The notes under the pieces are model-generated. The model had not been told where the DNA came from. It searched no databases and saw only the letters and a list, made by a program, of their open reading frames with translations. From positions 124,001 to 188,000 of the forward strand of contig NZ_QLMI01000002.1 of the NCBI RefSeq assembly GCF_003259835.1: DNA of 64,000 nt. Direction: 5' to 3'. Every line of letters starts with the position of its first letter. Positions within the stretch are counted from its first letter, which is position 1. Shown here piece after piece: positions 17,508-26,842 of the stretch. A program made the position numbers and the translations under genes. Source of the stretch: Flavobacterium aquaticum. GTDB taxonomy: Bacteria > Bacteroidota > Bacteroidia > Flavobacteriales > Flavobacteriaceae.

Positions 17508-18854
17508 ATGCTAAACATCACAAAAAATAGAATTGATCAATTTGTTAAGTTAGAGCAATTCAAATCGGGGCAAATATTTAAAGAGCAAAAGCATTACAAA
17601 GTAATTCGCAAGATTATTTGGGCATTTGTCATCATTTGCATTTTGTTTCTTTTTCTTCCTTGGACACAAAATATTCAAGGCGCTGGAAATGTAACCACTT
17701 TAAAACCAAATCAACGTCCGCAAACCATTCAAACTATTATTGGTGGTAGAATTGAAAAATGGTATGTAAACGAAGGTGACTTTGTAAAAAAGGGTGATAC
17801 CATTTTATTTATTTCAGAGGTAAAAGAAGATTATTTAGATCCAAATTTGATTGAAAACACAGGAAATCAAGTAAAAGCAAAAGAAAATGCTGTAACTTCT
17901 TATGCCGATAAAGTAAAAGCTTTGGAAGCACAAATGGGAGCTATTCAGAATGAAAAAAATCTGAAATTAAAACAAGCACAAAACAAGCTAAAACAGTCGT
18001 ATTTAAAAGTGCAAAGTGATAGTATAGATTTTGAAGCAACCAAAACACAGCTAAAAATTGCAAAAACCCAATACAATCGTTCAGTAAATCTAAACAAAGA
18101 AGGTTTAAAACCAATGACCGATGTGGAGGAAAAACGCATGAAATTGCAAGAAACCGAAGCGAAAATCATAACACAAGAAAACAAATACATTGCAAGCAAA
18201 AATGAAGTATTGAATGCTACAATGGAACTCAACAGAATTAGCGCTGAATATGCCGAAAAAAATGCCAAAGCAAGCAGTGACAAACAAACCGCTTTAAGTT
18301 CACAATTTGATACCGAAGCTCAAGTAAACAAGCTGAAAAATCAGTACAATAACTATCAAATTAGAAATGGTTTGTATTATATCACCGCTCCACAAGATGG
18401 TTATGTAAACCGAGCTTTGCAATCGGGAATTGGTGAAACCATTAAAGAAGGAACAGCTGTTGTGAGCATTATGCCAGCAAAATATGACATTGCAGTAGAA
18501 ACTTATATTGAACCAATGGATTTTCCATTAATTAACAAAGGCGAAAAAGTTAGAGTTTGGTTTGATGGTTGGCCTACGATTGTTTTCAGCGGATGGCCTG
18601 GTGTTTCCTACGGAACTTTTGGCGGTATAATTGTTGCTAAAGAAAATTTTATTAGTCCAAATGGAAAATATCGTGTGTTAATTGCTCCTGATCCAAATGA
18701 CAAAAAATGGCCAGAACAATTGAGTATTGGTGCCGGAACACAATCATTAGCTTTATTAGACAATGTGCCTATTTGGTTTGAAATTTGGAGAACATTAAAT
18801 GGTTTTCCACCAAATTTTTATCAACCAACAACCACCGAAAACACTAAGAAATAA
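17508..18854 (+). CDS. HlyD-family periplasmic adaptor (membrane fusion protein)
   Basis: 448 residues: short cytoplasmic N-terminus, one membrane helix at about 34-52 (VIRKIIWAFVIICILFLFLPW), a first half of the lipoyl/barrel domain (GGRIEKWYVNEGDFVKKGDTIL, about 78-100), a long coiled-coil hairpin rich in K, Q, E and A (about 115-270), the second lipoyl half (YYITAPQDGYVNRALQSGIGETIKEG) and a beta-barrel domain. This is the normal order for HlyD-type adaptors that bridge an ABC protein and a TolC channel. The gene starts three bases after the ABC gene and its stop overlaps the tolC-like start by one base. Confidence 0.92.
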   Translation: MLNITKNRIDQFVKLEQFKSGQIFKEQKHYKVIRKIIWAFVIICILFLFLPWTQNIQGAGNVTTLKPNQRPQTIQTIIGGRIEKWYVNEGDFVKKGDTILFISEVKEDYLDPNLIENTGNQVKAKENAVTSYADKVKALEAQMGAIQNEKNLKLKQAQNKLKQSYLKVQSDSIDFEATKTQLKIAKTQYNRSVNLNKEGLKPMTDVEEKRMKLQETEAKIITQENKYIASKNEVLNATMELNRISAEYAEKNAKASSDKQTALSSQFDTEAQVNKLKNQYNNYQIRNGLYYITAPQDGYVNRALQSGIGETIKEGTAVVSIMPAKYDIAVETYIEPMDFPLINKGEKVRVWFDGWPTIVFSGWPGVSYGTFGGIIVAKENFISPNGKYRVLIAPDPNDKKWPEQLSIGAGTQSLALLDNVPIWFEIWRTLNGFPPNFYQPTTTENTKK

Positions 18855-20242
18855 TGAGAACGAAACTATTTTATATCTTCCTTTTCATTTGTAGTTGGAT
18901 GAGTTTGTTTGGACAAAATTCGCCAACCGAATTCACCTACAATGAATTTTTAGGATATGTAAAAAAATACCATCCTTTAGTAAGACAAGCCGATTTAAAA
19001 CTCAACGAAGCCCAAGCCAATTTAATGCAAGCGCGTGGTGCTTTTGACCCAAAAATTGAAGTTGATTTTAGTGAAAAACAATTCAAAGACAGTGAATATT
19101 ATTCGATTTTAAACAGCAGTTTTAAAATTCCAACTTGGTACGGAATCGAACTTAAAGCAGGTTTTGACAACTCAGAAGGAATTTATGTAAATCCAGAAAA
19201 TACGTTACCAAATAGCGGATTAACTTCGTTTGGAATTTCAGTTCCTGTAGGACAAGGTTTGTTCATTAATCAACGAATGGCTGATTTGAGAAAAGCCAAA
19301 ATTGCCAGAAATTTAAACGTTGCAGAAAGAAATTTACAAGCAGTTGAAGTAATTTATGAGGCTTCTGTAAGCTACATGAATTGGAAAAGAAGTTTTGATG
19401 AAGTAAAATTGTATGAAACTTATTTAGAAAACGCTTTAGTACGTTACAACGGTGTTTCAAAATTAATTGAAGAAGGTGACAAACCTGCTATTGATAGCGT
19501 TGAAGCTGGAATAGCAGTAAAAACCAGAAGATTAAATTTAGAAGATGCGAAGTTAAAATTAACCAAAGCAAAATTAGAATTATCAAACTATTTATGGTTA
19601 GAAAATAATATTCCGTTAGAATTGAATGACAATTTATTTCCTGAAACAACGTTATCCAAAACAATCAAAGAAGTTTTACAAATTAACGAATTGGGAACAA
19701 TTGATTTAGATAATCATCCAAAAATTCAAGCTTTAGATGCTAAAATTGCGATGTTAAAAGTAGATCGAAAACTAAAAGCAAATGCACTTTTACCCAAATT
19801 AGATTTGAGCTATAATTATTTATCAGAACCAAGCTATATCGACAATTATCGCTTTGAAGATTATAAAATAGGAGTAAATTTTACGTTTCCAATATTTTTA
19901 CGAAAAGAACGCGGAAGTTTAAAATTAGCCGATTTAAAAATTCAGGATTCAGAATTTGGTTTGCAATTTGAACGAAAAAATTTGGAAAACAAAATCAAAG
20001 CACAACAACAAGAAATAGTTTCACTTGAAAAACAACAAGATTACAACGACAAACTGGTTAAAGACTTTTCAACATTGCTAAACGCAGAAGACCGATTATT
20101 TGAAATGGGAGAAAGCTCGTTGTTTGTAATTAATTCGAGAGAAAACTCCTTAGTAAGCTCACAAATTAATGAAATTGCATTGGAAAATAGGTACTTGAAT
20201 GCGATAATTGGTTTGTTTAAAACCTTGGCAAACCCAAATTAA
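18854..20242 (+). CDS. TolC-family outer-membrane efflux channel
   Basis: 462 residues with a signal peptide (MRTKLFYIFLFICSWMSLFGQ) and the two repeated OEP domains of TolC, mostly long helices with heptad pattern (LKLNEAQANLMQARGAFDPKIEVDFSE, then a second repeat near 300 with LKANALLPKLDLSYNY). The QARGAFDPKI and ALLPKLDLSY turns are where helices pass into the outer-membrane barrel. It completes the tripartite exporter, overlapping hlyD by one base. No gene for an obvious exported substrate lies inside the operon. Confidence 0.92.
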   Translation: MRTKLFYIFLFICSWMSLFGQNSPTEFTYNEFLGYVKKYHPLVRQADLKLNEAQANLMQARGAFDPKIEVDFSEKQFKDSEYYSILNSSFKIPTWYGIELKAGFDNSEGIYVNPENTLPNSGLTSFGISVPVGQGLFINQRMADLRKAKIARNLNVAERNLQAVEVIYEASVSYMNWKRSFDEVKLYETYLENALVRYNGVSKLIEEGDKPAIDSVEAGIAVKTRRLNLEDAKLKLTKAKLELSNYLWLENNIPLELNDNLFPETTLSKTIKEVLQINELGTIDLDNHPKIQALDAKIAMLKVDRKLKANALLPKLDLSYNYLSEPSYIDNYRFEDYKIGVNFTFPIFLRKERGSLKLADLKIQDSEFGLQFERKNLENKIKAQQQEIVSLEKQQDYNDKLVKDFSTLLNAEDRLFEMGESSLFVINSRENSLVSSQINEIALENRYLNAIIGLFKTLANPN

Positions 20243-20323
20243 ATTAACAAAATGAAGGTAAAAATGTTTAATTTCTAACATTTAAATTAAAAATTAATAA
20301 ATTAGCAGTCCCAAATAATAACA

Positions 20324-23300
20324 ATGAAAAAAACAATTCTTAATTTATTAATTTTATTCCTTCTAATAAGTACCAAAACTTTTGGCCAAGGAGGTGCGTC
20401 TTCTTGTTCTCAATTAGCGGCAAATCCCGCAGCATTTCAGTCTTGTGCAACCAGTATTCCTTTCAGTAGTTCGGTTGGAGGTAATGGAGAAAACTTTGCC
20501 TCTTCTTGTATTCCTACACCGTATGTTGGTCCTACATGGTTTTTTATAGAAATCGACTCTCCTGGAAGCGTTACTTTACAAATTAGTCAACAAAATTTAG
20601 CTGGTAATGGTACCGATGTAGATTTTGTTTTGTGGGGACCGTTTCCAAATTTAAACAATATCTGTAATCAATTAATTCCAGCAAACGAAGTTGATTGTAG
20701 TTATTTACCAGATACTGTTGAAACAGTTAATATTCCAAATAGTAATGCCGGCGATTTATATGTTATTGTAATTGATAATTACTCAGGACAAGCCGGAAAT
20801 ATAACGGTTTCACAAACAGGTGGAACAGGAAGTACTAACTGTGATTTCTTATCTTCAGTAACATTAAACAATACGGATGGTTCTCTTTTAACCAATTTAG
20901 ATTATTGCAAACCTGACACTAAAGAAATTGTAGCAACCATTGATATTTCTGATTTTCCTGGAGTTCCTAGCAACTTACGATTTAATTACACTTGGTTTAA
21001 AGATGGAGTACAAATAAATGCTTTTTCAAATGTTACTTCGCCTACAAACAACCTAATTGTTACCGAAAGTGGCCTATACAAAGTCGTTACAACGGCTTAC
21101 GATATTACTGTAAATCCATCAGGAGATACAACTGGATTAAGAATTAGCGAAGCTGAAGCAAATTTAAAATTTCATACTAAACCTGTTGTTACTATTGCAA
21201 ATACCAATACCGTATGTTTAAACACCAATCCTACTTTAACAGCAACTATAGTTAACAATGCGGATTTAAATACTACAATTGATATTTTAAGTTATCAATG
21301 GTTTCACAACAATATTGCAGTTGTTGGTGCTACAGCAAATAGCTTTACTCCAACTTTACCTGGAGATTATTTTATAAAAGTTACAAATTCACCATGTTCT
21401 GTAACCGATTCAAATGTTATAAGAATTATTGCAAACCCAAATATTCAAATTGCTTCAACTACTACTATTTGTGAAAACGATTCTTATACCATTACTTCAA
21501 CAAATACGAATGCAAGTTTAAATAGTTCGCTTTCTTATCAATGGTACAAAGATGGTGTAGCAATATCGGGTGCTAATAGCACAACTTATGTTGTAAATAA
21601 ATTTAATCAAGCTGCAAATTCAACCTCTCAGTATTATTTAGAAAGTATTGAACAAGGTACGTGCACAAATGTTTCAAATACAATTTCAATTACAATTAAT
21701 GCTTTACCTGTAATCAATACCGTTTCAACAACATTGGAACAATGTGATTATATTAACAACACACTTGATGGAATTGCAGAAACAAATTTACTTCAGCTTT
21801 ATAATTACTTCACTAATAATACAGCAGGATTAACATTATATTTTTATTCAGATTCTGGATTAACACAATTAATTAATAATCCAACAAATTACATTAATAC
21901 TACATCTCCATTTTTACAAACTATTTATGTGAAATTGGTTAATGAAAATATAACTCCAAATTGTACTTCGGCAGGTATTGGAAGTTTTGTGCTTCAAATT
22001 AATCCAACCAGTGTTGCTAACTATCCAAATATTCCAGCAGTTTGTCCAGAAATCAATCAAAATTATGGATTTGTAAATTTTGACTCACAACGTATCTTAA
22101 TAAAAAACACTTATTTTGCTAGTTCTGATGTAAGTATTTCTTTTCATTTGAATACATCTGATGCCTCAACTGGATTAAACGGATTAACTAATTTAAACCA
22201 AATTCCTGTTGGAACAACAACAGTTTATACTAGAGTAATTTCAAATACAACACAAAGTTGTGAAGGAATTGGAACTTTTGACGTAATTGTAACGCAAGCT
22301 CCAAATCAAAACGTTATTAATAACGAAGCAGCTTGTCTTTTAGATTCGTTTTTATTGAATACTAAAGATACTGAAGCATTGGCTGGACAAAATCCTTCTG
22401 TTACAGTTTCTTATTTTAATACGTTTGATAATGCAAAAAACAATGTTTTTGTAATCAATAAAAATATTCCGCTTCCATTAACTTTAGGAAATAGAACTAT
22501 TTACGCTCGTTTATTTGATAACGTAACTGGATGTTTATCGATTGTTAGTTTTGATATAAATGTTTTCCCAAATCCAATTATTGTTCAGCCTTCACCTATT
22601 AAATTATGTGGTGATATAACTGCTACATTTGATTTGAATAGTAGAATTACCCAAATTACTAATGGAAATACTAATTATCAAGTAACTTTCTACGCTAATA
22701 ATGCTGATGTACTAGCAAATAATCCGATTGCAACACCAGACAATTATACGAGTTCATCTACAACAATTATTTGTAAAGTTGTGGATGCTACTAATAATTC
22801 TTGTGAATCATTTACTACTTTAAATCTTGTAGTAATGGTATTACCAGGGAGCAATTCTAATCCAACCCAACTTGAATTATGTAACGATTCTGGTTTTGAC
22901 TATTTTGATTTGACTTCCAGAGAACTTGAAATGGCAGGCTCAACACCAATCAATACTATCAATTTTAGATATTACACAGAATTACCAGATGCTTTAGCAA
23001 ATGCTAATACAAATCGAATAAGTACACCAAATAACTTTTTGAATACTAGAATAAACTTTCAAAAAATATATGTTCGATTAAATAGTAGAACTAATATTGA
23101 TAGTGAAACTGGAATTGCTTGTTTTAAAATTTTGGAATTGGATTTATACGTTAGACCTTATCCTGTAAATTATCTTTTAAACGAGCCATACACTATTTGT
23201 ATAGATCAATTAAACACTATAACCTATCCAGTTGAAATAAAAACGCAGTTAAACAGTACAGATTACACTTTTCAATGGTATAATGGTCATGACGCAGTAG

Positions 23301-23926
23301 CAGGAAATGAAATTATTGGAGAAACAGGTACTTCATTTACCACTTCAACAGTTGGGCAATATTCGGTAGTTGTAACCAATATTTCTAATGCAGCTAATTG
23401 CTCGTCTACTTTTAATTTTAGCACTCAAAATTCAATAGTACCTAATTCTGTTACAATTAATCCAAATGAATTAATCGCTTTTGGAACAGATAATACGGTA
23501 ACAGCAATCGTAACTCCAACATCTAACGATTATTTATATTCGATTGATGGAACCTACTTTCAGTCTAGTAATGTGTTTACTAATATTCCTGGTGGCGACT
23601 ATACTTTGACCGTTATCAATAAATTTGGATGTGGTGATGTTACAGCGACATTTACGGTTGTAGATTATCCTAACTATTTTACACCAAACGGAGATGGTCA
23701 TAATGACACTTGGAATATTAAAGGAAGTAGCGCTTTAGATTTGGCAATCATAAGAATTTTTGATCGCTATGGAAAATTAATCAAACAAATTGACCCTAAT
23801 GGTAATGGATGGAATGGAACATTTAATAATGAATTATTACCATCTACAGATTATTGGTTTACAATTGAATATACAAAAGACAACATTACGAAAGAATTTA
23901 AAGGACACTTTAGTTTAATTCGATAA
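20324..23926 (+). CDS. T9SS type B sorting-domain surface protein with Ig-like repeats
   Basis: 1200 residues. Signal peptide (MKKTILNLLILFLLISTKTFGQ); an N-terminal PPC-like domain at about 30-160 (VGPTWFFIEIDSPGSVTLQIS, GTDVDFVLWGPF, LYVIVIDNYSGQAG); several Ig-like modules with the repeated phrases SYQWF/YKDG and GDYFIKVTN/GQYSVVVTN; and a C-terminal gliding-motility-type sorting domain over the last 80 residues (YPNYFTPNGDGHNDTWNIKG, IRIFDRYGKLIKQI, WNGTFNNELLPSTDYWFTI). This C-terminal domain is the type B signal for export through the type IX system. The protein is probably a surface adhesin. It starts 81 bases after tolC and ends before a strong terminator. Confidence 0.93.
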   Translation: MKKTILNLLILFLLISTKTFGQGGASSCSQLAANPAAFQSCATSIPFSSSVGGNGENFASSCIPTPYVGPTWFFIEIDSPGSVTLQISQQNLAGNGTDVDFVLWGPFPNLNNICNQLIPANEVDCSYLPDTVETVNIPNSNAGDLYVIVIDNYSGQAGNITVSQTGGTGSTNCDFLSSVTLNNTDGSLLTNLDYCKPDTKEIVATIDISDFPGVPSNLRFNYTWFKDGVQINAFSNVTSPTNNLIVTESGLYKVVTTAYDITVNPSGDTTGLRISEAEANLKFHTKPVVTIANTNTVCLNTNPTLTATIVNNADLNTTIDILSYQWFHNNIAVVGATANSFTPTLPGDYFIKVTNSPCSVTDSNVIRIIANPNIQIASTTTICENDSYTITSTNTNASLNSSLSYQWYKDGVAISGANSTTYVVNKFNQAANSTSQYYLESIEQGTCTNVSNTISITINALPVINTVSTTLEQCDYINNTLDGIAETNLLQLYNYFTNNTAGLTLYFYSDSGLTQLINNPTNYINTTSPFLQTIYVKLVNENITPNCTSAGIGSFVLQINPTSVANYPNIPAVCPEINQNYGFVNFDSQRILIKNTYFASSDVSISFHLNTSDASTGLNGLTNLNQIPVGTTTVYTRVISNTTQSCEGIGTFDVIVTQAPNQNVINNEAACLLDSFLLNTKDTEALAGQNPSVTVSYFNTFDNAKNNVFVINKNIPLPLTLGNRTIYARLFDNVTGCLSIVSFDINVFPNPIIVQPSPIKLCGDITATFDLNSRITQITNGNTNYQVTFYANNADVLANNPIATPDNYTSSSTTIICKVVDATNNSCESFTTLNLVVMVLPGSNSNPTQLELCNDSGFDYFDLTSRELEMAGSTPINTINFRYYTELPDALANANTNRISTPNNFLNTRINFQKIYVRLNSRTNIDSETGIACFKILELDLYVRPYPVNYLLNEPYTICIDQLNTITYPVEIKTQLNSTDYTFQWYNGHDAVAGNEIIGETGTSFTTSTVGQYSVVVTNISNAANCSSTFNFSTQNSIVPNSVTINPNELIAFGTDNTVTAIVTPTSNDYLYSIDGTYFQSSNVFTNIPGGDYTLTVINKFGCGDVTATFTVVDYPNYFTPNGDGHNDTWNIKGSSALDLAIIRIFDRYGKLIKQIDPNGNGWNGTFNNELLPSTDYWFTIEYTKDNITKEFKGHFSLIR

Positions 23927-23940
23927 TAGTACAAAAAACA

Positions 23941-23969
23941 AAAACCTTCGCAATGCGAAGGTTTTTTTT
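23941..23969 (+). terminator. Terminator between convergent genes
   Basis: An 11-bp stem AAAACCTTCGC (23941-23951) with 23955-23965, loop AAT, T run to 23969. The A-rich left side would also serve the convergent RRM gene. Confidence 0.9.
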
Positions 23970-23989
23970 CGTTTTATATCCAAAAAATA

Positions 23990-24322
23990 TTAGTAACGAC
24001 TTCTTGAGTTGTTATCTCTATTGTTAGAGTAACCACCTCTTCCACCTGAATTACGATCGAAGCTTCTTCTTTCTCCTTCTGGTTTTGGTTCAGATTTGTT
24101 AACAACGATTTTTCTACCTTCGATAGTTCCACCGTTTAATTCGTCGATTGCTTTTTGAGCCTCAGCATCATTAGCCATTTCAACAAATCCAAATCCTTTA
24201 CTTCTTCCGGTAAATTTATCAGAGATAATTTTAACTGATTCTACAGCTCCATACTCTTCAAAATAACCTCTTAAATCTGCTTCCTCTACGCTGAAAGGAA
24301 GACTTCCTACAAAAATATTCAT
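23990..24322 (-). CDS. RRM-domain RNA-binding protein with Gly/Arg tail
   Basis: 110 residues: one RNA recognition motif at about 2-73 with RNP2 (IFVGSL, 3-8) and RNP1 (KGFGFVEM), and a tail rich in R, G, S and N (about 85-110). This is the bacterial glycine-rich RNA-binding protein form, often cold-induced in cyanobacteria and Bacteroidota, where it may replace other RNA chaperones; the role here is inferred from that family. A TACCTTTG promoter element lies 23 bases before the start. It is transcribed alone. Confidence 0.93.
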   Translation of the reverse strand: MNIFVGSLPFSVEEADLRGYFEEYGAVESVKIISDKFTGRSKGFGFVEMANDAEAQKAIDELNGGTIEGRKIVVNKSEPKPEGERRSFDRNSGGRGGYSNNRDNNSRSRY

Positions 24323-24344
24323 CTATGAAAAATTTAATTCCTCA

Positions 24345-24352
24345 CAAAGGTA
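24345..24352 (-). promoter_or_regulatory. Probable -7 element of the RRM gene
   Basis: Minus-strand TACCTTTG matches TAnnTTTG 22 bases before the ATG. A -33 element was not found. Confidence 0.6.
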
Positions 24353-24443
24353 GGCTATTTAATGTTGTTAAAAGGTTAAAGTTTGATTTATTTTCAAAAA
24401 CAACCCTTTTTAGCTAAAAAATTCAAAATCAAAAGGTTAGTTT

Positions 24444-24491
24444 TTTGAAAAGTTTTTAAATCTATTCTACTAAATTTAAAAACTTTTCAAA
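24444..24491. repeat. Perfect 18-bp inverted repeat with 12-base loop
   Basis: The left arm at 24444-24461 begins TTTGAAAAG and the right arm at 24474-24491 is its exact reverse complement. The arms are A/T-rich. It sits between the CoA hydrolase terminator and the RRM gene promoter. Function is unknown: a second terminator, an RNA hairpin or a protein site are all possible. Confidence 0.85.
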
Positions 24492-24492
24492 T

Positions 24493-24522
24493 AAAAAAAG
24501 ACAACCATCTTGATTGTCTTTT
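24493..24522 (-). terminator. Terminator of the CoA hydrolase gene
   Basis: A 9-bp stem AAAAGACAA (24496-24504) with 24514-24522; on the minus strand it is followed by a T run. It lies 20 bases after the stop. Confidence 0.85.
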
Positions 24523-24541
24523 CTACTAACACTAATTCATT

Positions 24542-25819
24542 CTATTTATGTAACCCAATCATTTCATAGTAAGAACGCTCAATGGCTTCTTGATGATTAG
24601 GATGTGCAATTTTAACTAACTCCGCAACTCTTTGTTTTAATGTTTTTCCGTATAAATCAGCAATACCATTTTCAGTGATGATGTAATGAGCATGTGCTCT
24701 TGTGGTTACAACACCAGCACCTTGTTTTAAATAAGGTACAATTCTACTTTCACCTTTTTTGGTAATCGATGGCAGCGCAATAATTGCTTTTCCACCTTCA
24801 CTTAATGATGCTCCGCGAATAAAATCCATTTGACCACCAACTCCAGAATACATAGTACTTCCTATAGAATCAGCACAAACTTGCCCTGTTAAATCTACTT
24901 CGATAGCCGAATTAATAGCTACCATTCTTGGATTTCTTCGAATTCGAGCTGTATCGTTTACCATAGAAGATTCCTTCATTTCAATAAACGGATTATCATC
25001 CACAAAATCATACAAACGTTTTGATCCCATTAAAAAAGTAGCTAGAGCTCTTCCACGTAAAGTTCCTTTGTAGTTACAATTGATGACATCATTTTCAATT
25101 AAATCAATAACACCATCGGAAAACATTTCCGTATGTAATCCTAAATCTTTGTGATTCGTTAATTTACTCAAGGCCGCATTTGGAATAGAACCAATTCCCA
25201 TTTGAAGGGTACTTTTATCTTCAATTAAAGAAGCTACGTAAGTACCTATTTTTTCTTCTTCTGTTGTAAACGGAGTTACATCGTGAGCGTAAATTGGTAA
25301 ATTAACATCTACTAAATAATCAATTTCTGAAATGTGTAAAATTCCATCTCCAAAAGTTCTTGGCATATTTGGATTAACTTGCGCAATTACAGTTTTAGCA
25401 TTTTCAATAGCCGCTATAGAAGCCTCAACAGAAACTCCTAACGAACAATAGCCATGACTATCTGGTGGAGAAACATGAATAAATACCACATCTAATTTTA
25501 CTACATTTTTACGAAACAACAACGGCAATTCACTCAAAAAAACGGGTGTATATGACCCATTTCCTGCTTTTAAAGTATGACGTACATTAGCACCAATAAA
25601 AAAAGAATTCACATGAAAACTTTCAGCCAATTCTGGGTTTGCATAAGGTGCATCTCCCTCAGTATGTAAATGGCATATTTCTACATTTCTAAGTTCAGAT
25701 GCTCTATCGGTTAACGCTTTTGTTAAGATTGTTGGTGTAGCAGCTGCAGCTTGAACATAAACCCTATCACCACTTTTTACTACTTGTACAGCTTCTGCTG
25801 CGGTTACATATTTTCCCAT
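24542..25819 (-). CDS. Acetyl-CoA hydrolase/transferase family protein
   Basis: 425 residues with the two-domain CoA-transferase fold. The probable catalytic glutamate that forms the CoA thioester is E231 in LGLHTEMFSDG. GSIPNAAL and GGQMDFIRGASLSEGGKAI are the family's CoA-binding loops. Members either hydrolyse acetyl-CoA or move CoA between short acyl groups, such as 4-hydroxybutyrate or succinate and acetate; the sequence does not settle which. It is cytoplasmic. It is monocistronic, with a possible promoter on one side and a terminator on the other. Confidence 0.88.
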   Translation of the reverse strand: MGKYVTAAEAVQVVKSGDRVYVQAAAATPTILTKALTDRASELRNVEICHLHTEGDAPYANPELAESFHVNSFFIGANVRHTLKAGNGSYTPVFLSELPLLFRKNVVKLDVVFIHVSPPDSHGYCSLGVSVEASIAAIENAKTVIAQVNPNMPRTFGDGILHISEIDYLVDVNLPIYAHDVTPFTTEEEKIGTYVASLIEDKSTLQMGIGSIPNAALSKLTNHKDLGLHTEMFSDGVIDLIENDVINCNYKGTLRGRALATFLMGSKRLYDFVDDNPFIEMKESSMVNDTARIRRNPRMVAINSAIEVDLTGQVCADSIGSTMYSGVGGQMDFIRGASLSEGGKAIIALPSITKKGESRIVPYLKQGAGVVTTRAHAHYIITENGIADLYGKTLKQRVAELVKIAHPNHQEAIERSYYEMIGLHK

Positions 25820-25839
25820 ACCTAATGAAATTTATACTG

Positions 25840-25847
25840 CAAATTTA
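25840..25847 (-). promoter_or_regulatory. Probable -7 element of the CoA hydrolase gene
   Basis: Minus-strand TAAATTTG matches TAnnTTTG and lies 20 bases before the start codon. Confidence 0.55.
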
Positions 25848-25924
25848 TATCGGAATTTAAGCATAAAATATGATATTACTCATATTTAGTTAAGGGTTTT
25901 AGATTTAAGGTTAAAGGAAAATAA

Positions 25925-25974
25925 AATTGAATTTTGAAATTGAACTTATAATTGAACTTGAATTTGTATTTTTG
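25925..25974 (+). promoter_or_regulatory. map promoter region with AATTGAA direct repeats
   Basis: TATTTTTG (25967-25974) fits the -7 consensus 17 bases before the map ATG. Upstream AATTGAA occurs three times, at 25925, 25938 and 25950, spaced 13 and 12 bases; the last two copies share AATTGAACTT. They cover the region where the -33 element should lie and might bind a regulator. Confidence 0.5.
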
Positions 25975-25991
25975 CTTCGAAATTTTGCATT

Positions 25992-26810
25992 ATGATTGTA
26001 ATTAAAACCCTTGAAGAAATCGAATTGATGCGCGAAAGTGCTTTAATTGTTTCGAAAACATTAGGAATGATTGCTAAGGAAATTAAACCTGGCGTAACTA
26101 CTTTATATTTAGATAAATTGGCAGAAGATTTTCTTCGTTCGCACGGAGCGGAACCTGCATTTTTAGGCATGTATGGCTTTCCAAACTCGCTTTGTATGAG
26201 TCCAAATACGCAAGTAGTTCATGGTATTCCAAATAATGTTCCGTTACAAGATGGCGATATTATTTCGGTAGATTGTGGTGCTTTCAAAAATGGTTTTTAT
26301 GGTGATCATGCCTATACTTTTGAAATAGGTGAAGTAGCTCCAGAAACAAAAAAGCTTTTACAAGTTACTAAGGAATCGCTTTATGTGGGAATTCGTGAAA
26401 CTAAAGTGGGCAATCGTGTAGAAGACATTGGATATGCTATTCAACAATATTGTGAAAAACATGGATATGGTGTAGTTCGTGAATTATGCGGACACGGTTT
26501 AGGTAGAAAAATGCACGAAGATCCTGAAGTTCCAAATTACGGAAAACGTGGTCGTGGGAAAAAATTAGTCAACGGAATGGTTATCGCAATTGAACCGATG
26601 ATTAATCAGGGAACTAAAAACATCAAACAACATAAAGACGGCTGGACAATTACAACTGCCGACGGAAAACCAAGTGCACACTTTGAACACGATGTAGCCA
26701 TTGTTGACGGAAAACCTGAGTTGCTATCTACTTTTGCCTACATTTATGATGCTTTAGGAATTGTGAGTAATGAAGAAGATGGATTGAGACAAAAACCTTT
26801 GGTTTTATAA
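25992..26810 (+). CDS. map: Type I methionine aminopeptidase
   Basis: 272 residues, removing the initiator methionine from new proteins. The five metal ligands are all in place: D94 and D105 (ISVDCGAF..GFYGDHAYTF), H168 (CGHGLGRKMHEDP), E201 (IAIEPMI) and E232 (HFEHDVAI); H78 is the substrate-contacting histidine. There is no N-terminal zinc-finger extension. It lies 32 bases before the GxxExxY gene, a gap largely filled by that gene's left repeat arm. Many Bacteroidota place map in a ribosomal operon; here it stands alone. Confidence 0.95.
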   Translation: MIVIKTLEEIELMRESALIVSKTLGMIAKEIKPGVTTLYLDKLAEDFLRSHGAEPAFLGMYGFPNSLCMSPNTQVVHGIPNNVPLQDGDIISVDCGAFKNGFYGDHAYTFEIGEVAPETKKLLQVTKESLYVGIRETKVGNRVEDIGYAIQQYCEKHGYGVVRELCGHGLGRKMHEDPEVPNYGKRGRGKKLVNGMVIAIEPMINQGTKNIKQHKDGWTITTADGKPSAHFEHDVAIVDGKPELLSTFAYIYDALGIVSNEEDGLRQKPLVL

Positions 26811-26815
26811 TTCAA

Positions 26816-26842
26816 CACGAATTTCACTAATTTCCACTAATT
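26816..26842 (+). repeat. Left 27-nt arm flanking the GxxExxY gene
   Basis: Three CACnAATT units (CACGAATT, CACTAATT, CACTAATT) separated by 1 and 2 bases. It ends on the base before the ATG. Its reverse complement matches the right arm at 22 of 27 positions, and it matches one arm of the element at 47 kb at 24 of 27. Confidence 0.88.

Noticed and set aside
20243..20323. Terminator after the tolC-like gene
   Set aside because: Only a 7-bp A/T stem without a T run is present, so read-through into the T9SS gene cannot be excluded and no feature was called.
24444..24491. CRISPR or transposon terminal repeats
   Set aside because: There is a single pair, a 12-base loop, no spacer series, no transposase and no target duplication seen.
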